Shown one piece after another: positions 59,857 to 64,000 of a DNA stretch of 64,000 nt. The translations under genes were made by a program, and so were the position numbers. Within the stretch, counting starts at the first letter, position 1; the number at the start of each line of letters is the position of its first letter. The notes under the pieces were generated by a model. That model was not told the DNA's origin, did not search any database, and worked only from the letters and a program-made list of their open reading frames with translations. Source of the stretch: Bryobacteraceae bacterium (GTDB lineage Bacteria > Acidobacteriota > Terriglobia > Bryobacterales > Bryobacteraceae); NCBI GenBank assembly GCA_025055455.1, contig JANWXD010000014.1:1-64000 (forward strand), given 5' to 3'.

Positions 59857-61917
59857 ATGGCCGAAGCCAAAACGTCGGTGGCGGCCCCCGGCTGGCGCTT
59901 GTCGGCGAGCCCCGGAGAGTTGGCCGTTCCCCTGGCGGTGCTGGCCATCGTCGCCGCGCTCATCATTCCGGTGCCTCCGGCGCTGCTGGACCTGCTCATC
60001 GCAGCGGATCTGCTGCTGTCGCTCACCGTGATGATGGTGGCCATGTCCATTCGCCGGCCGGTGGACTTCAGCGTCTTTCCCACGACCCTGCTCCTGTTGA
60101 CGCTGTTCCGGCTCGCGCTCAACATCTCCTCGTCGCGGCTCATCCTGCTCCACGGCCACACGGGCACGGCGGCGGCCGGGCGGGTCATCGAAGCGTTCGG
60201 CAGCTTCCTGGTGGGCGGCAGCTACATCATCGGCGCCGTGATCTTCCTGGTGCTGATCGCCATTCAGTACGTGGTGATCAACCACGGCGCGGTGCGCATT
60301 TCCGAAGTCACCGCCCGGTTCACCCTGGACGCGCTGCCGGGTAAGCAGATGTCCATTGACTCGGATTTGAACGCCGGCCTGATCGACGAGGCCGAAGCCC
60401 GCGAGCGCCGGCGCCAGCTGGCCTTGGAAGCCGATTTCTATGGCGCCATGGACGGGGCGTCGCGGTTCACCCAGCGCGACGCCGTGGCGAGCATCCTCAT
60501 CACCGGCATCAACATCATCGCTGGCTTCTTGATCGGCGTCTTCCAGCACGGCATGGAGCTGCGGCGCGCCCTGGAGACCTACACCGTGTTGACCATCGGC
60601 GACGGCCTAGTGACGGTGATCCCCGCGTTGATGATCTCCATTTCCGGAGGTCTGATCGTCACCCGGGCCAGCACCGAAGCCCGTTTGGGGGCCGAGTTCC
60701 AGCGTCAGGTCTTCGGGGCGGCCGAACCGCTGCTGCTGGCGGCGGCCGTGCTGGTGGCGGTGGCGGCATTTCCCGGACTGCCCAAGGTTCCCTTCCTGCT
60801 GCTCGGTGCCGTGTCGGCTGCGGCGGCCTGGCGCATCCGACGACGGGCCCACACGACCCCGGCGCCCACCCCGCGCCCGGCGCCGTCTCGGGAAAGTCTC
60901 GAGGACCTGCTGCGGGTCGAACCGCTGGCCGTCGAGGTCGGTTTAGGTTTGGTCAAGCTGGTCGAAGGCGGAGCCAATTCCCCGCTGCTGCGGCGCATCG
61001 CAGCCATCCGGCGGCAGATCGCCTCCGAACTCGGCTTTATTCTCCCGCCCGTGCGCGTCACCGACAACCTTGCGCTCGGTGCCCACGAGTACGCCGTGCT
61101 GCTCAAAGGCAACCCGTTGGCGCGCTACGAGCTCCCCCAGGGCTTTGAACTGGCCATTCCCTCGGGTCCGCTGCCTCCCGCCCTGACCGGCCGGCCCACC
61201 AAGGATCCCGCCTTCGGCATCCCCGCCTGGTGGATTCCCGCAGCGCAAGCCGAGCTGGCGCGCCAGGCCGGCTGTACGGTGGTCGATGCGGTCAGCGTTC
61301 TCGGCACGCACTTGGCCGAATTGATCCGGCGGCACGCCCACGAGCTGTTCTCGCGGCAGGAGGCCAAAAAGCTGCTGGATCGCGTGAGCGCGGACAGTCC
61401 CAAGCTGGTCGAAGATCTGGTCCCCAAGCTGTTGCCCCTGGCCACAGTGCATCGGGTGTTGCAGAACCTGTTGCGCGAACGCGTGCCGATCCGCGATGCC
61501 GTCTCCATCCTGGAAGCGCTCGGCGAAGCGGGGGCCATGACGAAGAACCCAGTTCTGCTCACCGAGTACGTCCGCCAGGCCCTCCGCCGCTCGGTGGTCA
61601 AGCCGTACTTGAACGCGGCGGGCGAGTTGCCGGCCTGGTTCTTGGATCCGAGCTTGGAAAGAGCCGTGGAATCCGCCGCGGAGCACGGCGAACACAACAG
61701 CCATCTGGCAGCGCCGCCCGATGTGATCCGCGACATTGTGCAGCGCATCGAGCGCCGCGTGGGCTCAGGCGGCACGCCGGTGGTGGTGCTGGCTTCGAGC
61801 GGCGCCCGCTACTTCCTGCGCCAGATCGTGGAAGCCTCGCTGCCGAACGTCTTCTTCCTGGCGCACAGCGAGGTGCCGCCCGGGGTCCGCGTGGTCTCGC
61901 TCGGGACGATTTCCTGA
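59857..61917 (+). CDS. flhA: Flagellar export component FlhA
   Basis: 686 residues. N-terminal eight-helix membrane half with the FHIPEP motif (MSIRRPVDFSVFPTTLLLLT, FRLALNISSSRLILLHGHTG, KQMSIDSDLNAGLIDEAEA) and a long cytoplasmic C-terminal half forming the nonameric substrate-docking ring (DAVSVLGTHLAELIRRHAHE, LLDRVSADSPKLVEDLVPKL). It is the proton-driven core of type III flagellar export. Start at ATG 59857 with CGGAGG upstream. Confidence 0.96.
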   Translation: MAEAKTSVAAPGWRLSASPGELAVPLAVLAIVAALIIPVPPALLDLLIAADLLLSLTVMMVAMSIRRPVDFSVFPTTLLLLTLFRLALNISSSRLILLHGHTGTAAAGRVIEAFGSFLVGGSYIIGAVIFLVLIAIQYVVINHGAVRISEVTARFTLDALPGKQMSIDSDLNAGLIDEAEARERRRQLALEADFYGAMDGASRFTQRDAVASILITGINIIAGFLIGVFQHGMELRRALETYTVLTIGDGLVTVIPALMISISGGLIVTRASTEARLGAEFQRQVFGAAEPLLLAAAVLVAVAAFPGLPKVPFLLLGAVSAAAAWRIRRRAHTTPAPTPRPAPSRESLEDLLRVEPLAVEVGLGLVKLVEGGANSPLLRRIAAIRRQIASELGFILPPVRVTDNLALGAHEYAVLLKGNPLARYELPQGFELAIPSGPLPPALTGRPTKDPAFGIPAWWIPAAQAELARQAGCTVVDAVSVLGTHLAELIRRHAHELFSRQEAKKLLDRVSADSPKLVEDLVPKLLPLATVHRVLQNLLRERVPIRDAVSILEALGEAGAMTKNPVLLTEYVRQALRRSVVKPYLNAAGELPAWFLDPSLERAVESAAEHGEHNSHLAAPPDVIRDIVQRIERRVGSGGTPVVVLASSGARYFLRQIVEASLPNVFFLAHSEVPPGVRVVSLGTIS

Positions 61918-61947
61918 CATGCCTTCGCGAGGAGATAACGCCGCATC

Positions 61948-63123
61948 ATGACGCTCAAGAGCTTCTTCGCAGCCACAGTGGAGGCGGCCATCGAGCAGGC
62001 CCGCCGAGAGATGGGGCCGGACGCCGTGATCGTCGCTTCGCGACCCGCCCCGCCGGAAGCCCGCGCCTTTGGCGCCTACGAGGTCGTCTGCGCCTCCTTC
62101 ATACCGGGCGAGGAGCCGACCTCAGTGGCGGAGTCACTGGGGCGAATCGACACCCCACCGCCAGGCGCTCCGGACCTGCTGCGTCGCGAGCTCATGCAAT
62201 TGCGCCGGCAAATCGAAGGTCTTCGGCGAACGCTACGGGGGTCGTTGCGGATGGGTGCCGCCTCGGGCCCGCCAGCCGTCGTGGCCCCGCTCGAGGACCT
62301 GTTGGCGGAGGCCGACGTGGACAGCGACGTGGCGTCGCAGTTACTGGAACAGGAGCCGCCGGAGGAGCTGCGCAGGGAAGAGGGCCTGCGCGGCTGGCTG
62401 GCGGCCCGGATGGAGAACCGCCTCCAAACAGCGCCGTGGCTCGGTGAAGAGGGCGCGCCGGCAACCGCCGTCGCACTGGTCGGCCCGCGCGGGTCGGGAA
62501 AGACGACGACCCTCATCAAACTCGCCGTCACGTACGGTCTTCAGTGCCGGCGCCGCCCGTTGCTGGTGTCGGCCGATGGCGAACGAGTCGCCGGGGCCGA
62601 ACCCTTGCGCACGTACGCCGCCATCCTGGGCGCTGGTTTTCAAGTGGTGGACACCTCCGGGGCCTTGGCGCAAGTCTTGGACCGGCGCTCGGGCGAAGAC
62701 CTGATCCTGCTGGACACGCCGGGCTTCAGCCCCGCCGAACAGGCCGCGGCGAGCGAGCTGGCCTCTTGGCTGGCCCGCCGGGAGGAGGTCGAAGTTCACT
62801 TGGTTCTACCGGCCACGGCCCGAACTGCCGATCTACTGTTCGCAGTGGAGCGCTTTGAGGTATTTCGCCCTTCGAAGCTCATCTTCACACGCCTGGACGA
62901 GGCGCTCTCGCTCGGCCCGTTGTTCTCCGTGGCGGCGATCACCGGCAAGCGGCTGTCCTTCTTCGGCTGTGGGCCGAGCATTCCCGAGGATCTGGAGCCG
63001 GCCTCAGCCCAGCGCGTCGTGGCGGGTGTGCTCGGCGAACGACCGCGCGCCCTGGCGGCGGTCTTAACGGGCGGGCCGACCGCGCGACGCGAGCCATGTA
63101 CCTGTGTGCCAAGACCGGACTGA
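61948..63123 (+). CDS. flhF: Flagellar placement GTPase FlhF
   Basis: 391 residues. The basic N-terminal region (MTLKSFFAATVEAAIEQARR, EMGPDAVIVASRPAPPEARA) is followed by the SRP-type NG GTPase: P-loop VGPRGSGKTTTLIKLAVTYG, VSADGERVAGAEPLRTYA, DTPGFSPAEQ and TRLDEALSLGPLF. FlhF sets where and how many flagella form, normally with the antagonist FlhG; flhG is not between flhF and fliA here. Its 3' end overlaps fliA by 28 nt. Confidence 0.93.
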   Translation: MTLKSFFAATVEAAIEQARREMGPDAVIVASRPAPPEARAFGAYEVVCASFIPGEEPTSVAESLGRIDTPPPGAPDLLRRELMQLRRQIEGLRRTLRGSLRMGAASGPPAVVAPLEDLLAEADVDSDVASQLLEQEPPEELRREEGLRGWLAARMENRLQTAPWLGEEGAPATAVALVGPRGSGKTTTLIKLAVTYGLQCRRRPLLVSADGERVAGAEPLRTYAAILGAGFQVVDTSGALAQVLDRRSGEDLILLDTPGFSPAEQAAASELASWLARREEVEVHLVLPATARTADLLFAVERFEVFRPSKLIFTRLDEALSLGPLFSVAAITGKRLSFFGCGPSIPEDLEPASAQRVVAGVLGERPRALAAVLTGGPTARREPCTCVPRPD

Positions 63124-63836
63124 GCCCCGCTGAACGGGAACGGTTGATCCTGGAGCACCTGCCGCAAGTGCGGCTCATCGCGCGGCGGATTCACGAACGA
63201 TTGCCCATCAGCGTGAGCCTGGATGATCTGATCTCCACCGGGATCCTCGGCCTGATTGCCGCCATCGACAACTTCGACCCGAGCCAGAACGTCAAGCTCA
63301 AAACCTACGCCGAGCACAAGATCCGGGGAGCAATTCTGGACAGCTTGCGAGGTCTGGACTGGGCCCCGCGGGACAAACGGCGCAAAGCCAAAAAGATCGA
63401 GGCCGCCATCGCCGCGGCCGAGCAAAAATGGCGGCGCGCGCCCACCGAGGAAGAGATCGCCGCCGAGCTGGGCTTGACGCTGGAGGAGTACCACGCCTGG
63501 CTGGTCGAGGTGCAGGGGCTCGGCTGGAGCAGCCTTGACGGCGCCGGAGAGGGAACGCGCCGGCCCCTCGACTGGGTGGCCGACGAAGCGCAGAAGCTGC
63601 CCTCGGAACAGTTCGAACGCCAAGAATTGGAGCGACTGTTAGCCGAAGCCCTCCAGAAGATGCCACCTGCCGAGCGCGAGGTGCTCAGCTTGTACTACGA
63701 ACAAGAGCTCACTTTGCGCGAAATCGCCGAGGTCATGCACCTGCACCTGTCACGAATCTCGCAACTGAAATCGCAAGCCGTTCTGCGGCTTCGCTCTTAC
63801 CTGGCAGAGCGGTGGCCCATCGAGCGCGGGAGGTGA
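63096..63836 (+). CDS. fliA: Flagellar sigma factor FliA (sigma28)
   Basis: 246 residues. Regions 2 to 4 of sigma28: SVSLDDLISTGILGLIAAID, NFDPSQNVKLKTYAEHKIRG, AILDSLRGLDWAPRDKRRKA, then region 4 with LTLREIAEVMHLHLSRISQL. It directs late flagellar genes (flagellin, flaG, fliS candidates). No anti-sigma flgM is seen. Its start lies inside flhF, suggesting coupled translation. Confidence 0.95.
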   Translation: MYLCAKTGLSPAERERLILEHLPQVRLIARRIHERLPISVSLDDLISTGILGLIAAIDNFDPSQNVKLKTYAEHKIRGAILDSLRGLDWAPRDKRRKAKKIEAAIAAAEQKWRRAPTEEEIAAELGLTLEEYHAWLVEVQGLGWSSLDGAGEGTRRPLDWVADEAQKLPSEQFERQELERLLAEALQKMPPAEREVLSLYYEQELTLREIAEVMHLHLSRISQLKSQAVLRLRSYLAERWPIERGR

Positions 63837-63838
63837 GC

Positions 63839-64000
63839 ATGCCGACCACGGATGCCATGGCCGGGGCCGGCCAAGCCGTCTCCCTGGCCGAAGCGTGGGC
63901 CGAGGCGTTCGCCGGTGTATTGGAGCTCATGGCCGGCGCACGACCATCCTGGCAGTGCGCCGCCGGCGCGCCGGAGCTCGGCGGGGAGCCGCTGCTCGGT
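63839..64000 (+). CDS. Partial gene at the window edge, flagellar operon
   Basis: The first 54 codons of a gene running off the right end: MPTTDAMAGAGQAVSLAEAW, then AEAFAGVLELMAGARPSWQC. GGGAGG lies 5 nt before the ATG, which is 2 nt after the fliA stop. The Ala-rich beginning could be the leader of a switch protein (FliN/FliM-like) or a CheC/CheX-type phosphatase, but there is too little to tell. Confidence 0.6.
   Translation, partial: MPTTDAMAGAGQAVSLAEAWAEAFAGVLELMAGARPSWQCAAGAPELGGEPLLG

Noticed and set aside
1-64000. CRISPR array, prophage, integrated plasmid or intact insertion sequence
   Set aside because: No regularly spaced direct repeats, transposase, integrase, phage structural or replication genes were found on either strand.

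Overview
The window is a high-GC, gene-dense bacterial chromosome segment. I read it as Acidobacteriota, most likely a Bryobacteraceae/Solibacter-type organism. The case rests on gene content, not a marker gene: a very large TonB-dependent receptor with an N-terminal carboxypeptidase-regulatory domain, several exported proteins with that same small domain, a Tat-exported DUF1501 protein, two Gfo/Idh/MocA dehydrogenases (one Tat-exported), a GMC oxidoreductase with a gluconate-dehydrogenase-subunit-3 partner, and a CHAT protein paired with an ECF-like sigma factor. No plasmid, phage, intact IS or CRISPR array is visible.

Layout. 0.1-8.5 kb: WYL regulator, dut and thyX back to back (dTMP supply), KDPG aldolase, exported D-2-hydroxyacid dehydrogenase, TonB, an exported unknown and a cytoplasmic Gfo/Idh/MocA. 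8.5-17.6 kb: acpP-fabF (fatty acid synthesis), etfBA, DksA/TraR-like protein, a cation diffusion facilitator, GMC oxidoreductase with subunit 3, PflX-like radical SAM protein. 17.7-23.6 kb: TonB-dependent receptor, family-9 glycosyltransferase, LuxR-type response regulator, tRNA-His. 23.6-30.3 kb: a 50-residue zinc-ribbon-like protein behind a near-consensus promoter, a TPR protein, YvcK, a Mut7-C protein translationally coupled to a FAD-reductase/polyferredoxin fusion, and two small exported proteins. 30.3-41.5 kb: a promoter-hairpin-terminator unit (candidate sRNA or attenuator), Tat-exported Gfo/Idh/MocA, PfpI, paired thioredoxin-fold proteins, small exported proteins, a LysW-like zinc protein, DinB, a beta-propeller protein overlapping murB, tRNA-Gln, and the CHAT-sigma operon. 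41.5-46.3 kb: small AAA ATPase, DUF1501, TPP enzyme, carboxymuconolactone-decarboxylase-like protein, NfeD-like protein.

46.3-64 kb is a flagellar locus. flaG and fliS lie beside a lytic transglycosylase. A minus-strand operon flgF-flgG-flgA-flgH-flgI-flgJ builds rod, P and L rings. A plus-strand operon fliK-flgD-flgE-fliN-fliO-fliP-fliQ-fliR-flhB-flhA-flhF-fliA supplies hook, switch, export gate, placement GTPase and the flagellar sigma factor. Flagellin, fliD, fliM, motAB and flhG are not in the window.

The observations I rate highest are the compact RNA unit at 30.3-30.45 kb, the circularly permuted reductase/polyferredoxin fusion, the tandem ThyX whose catalytic motif is split between its two halves, and the CHAT-sigma operon with a perfect palindrome at its predicted transcription start.
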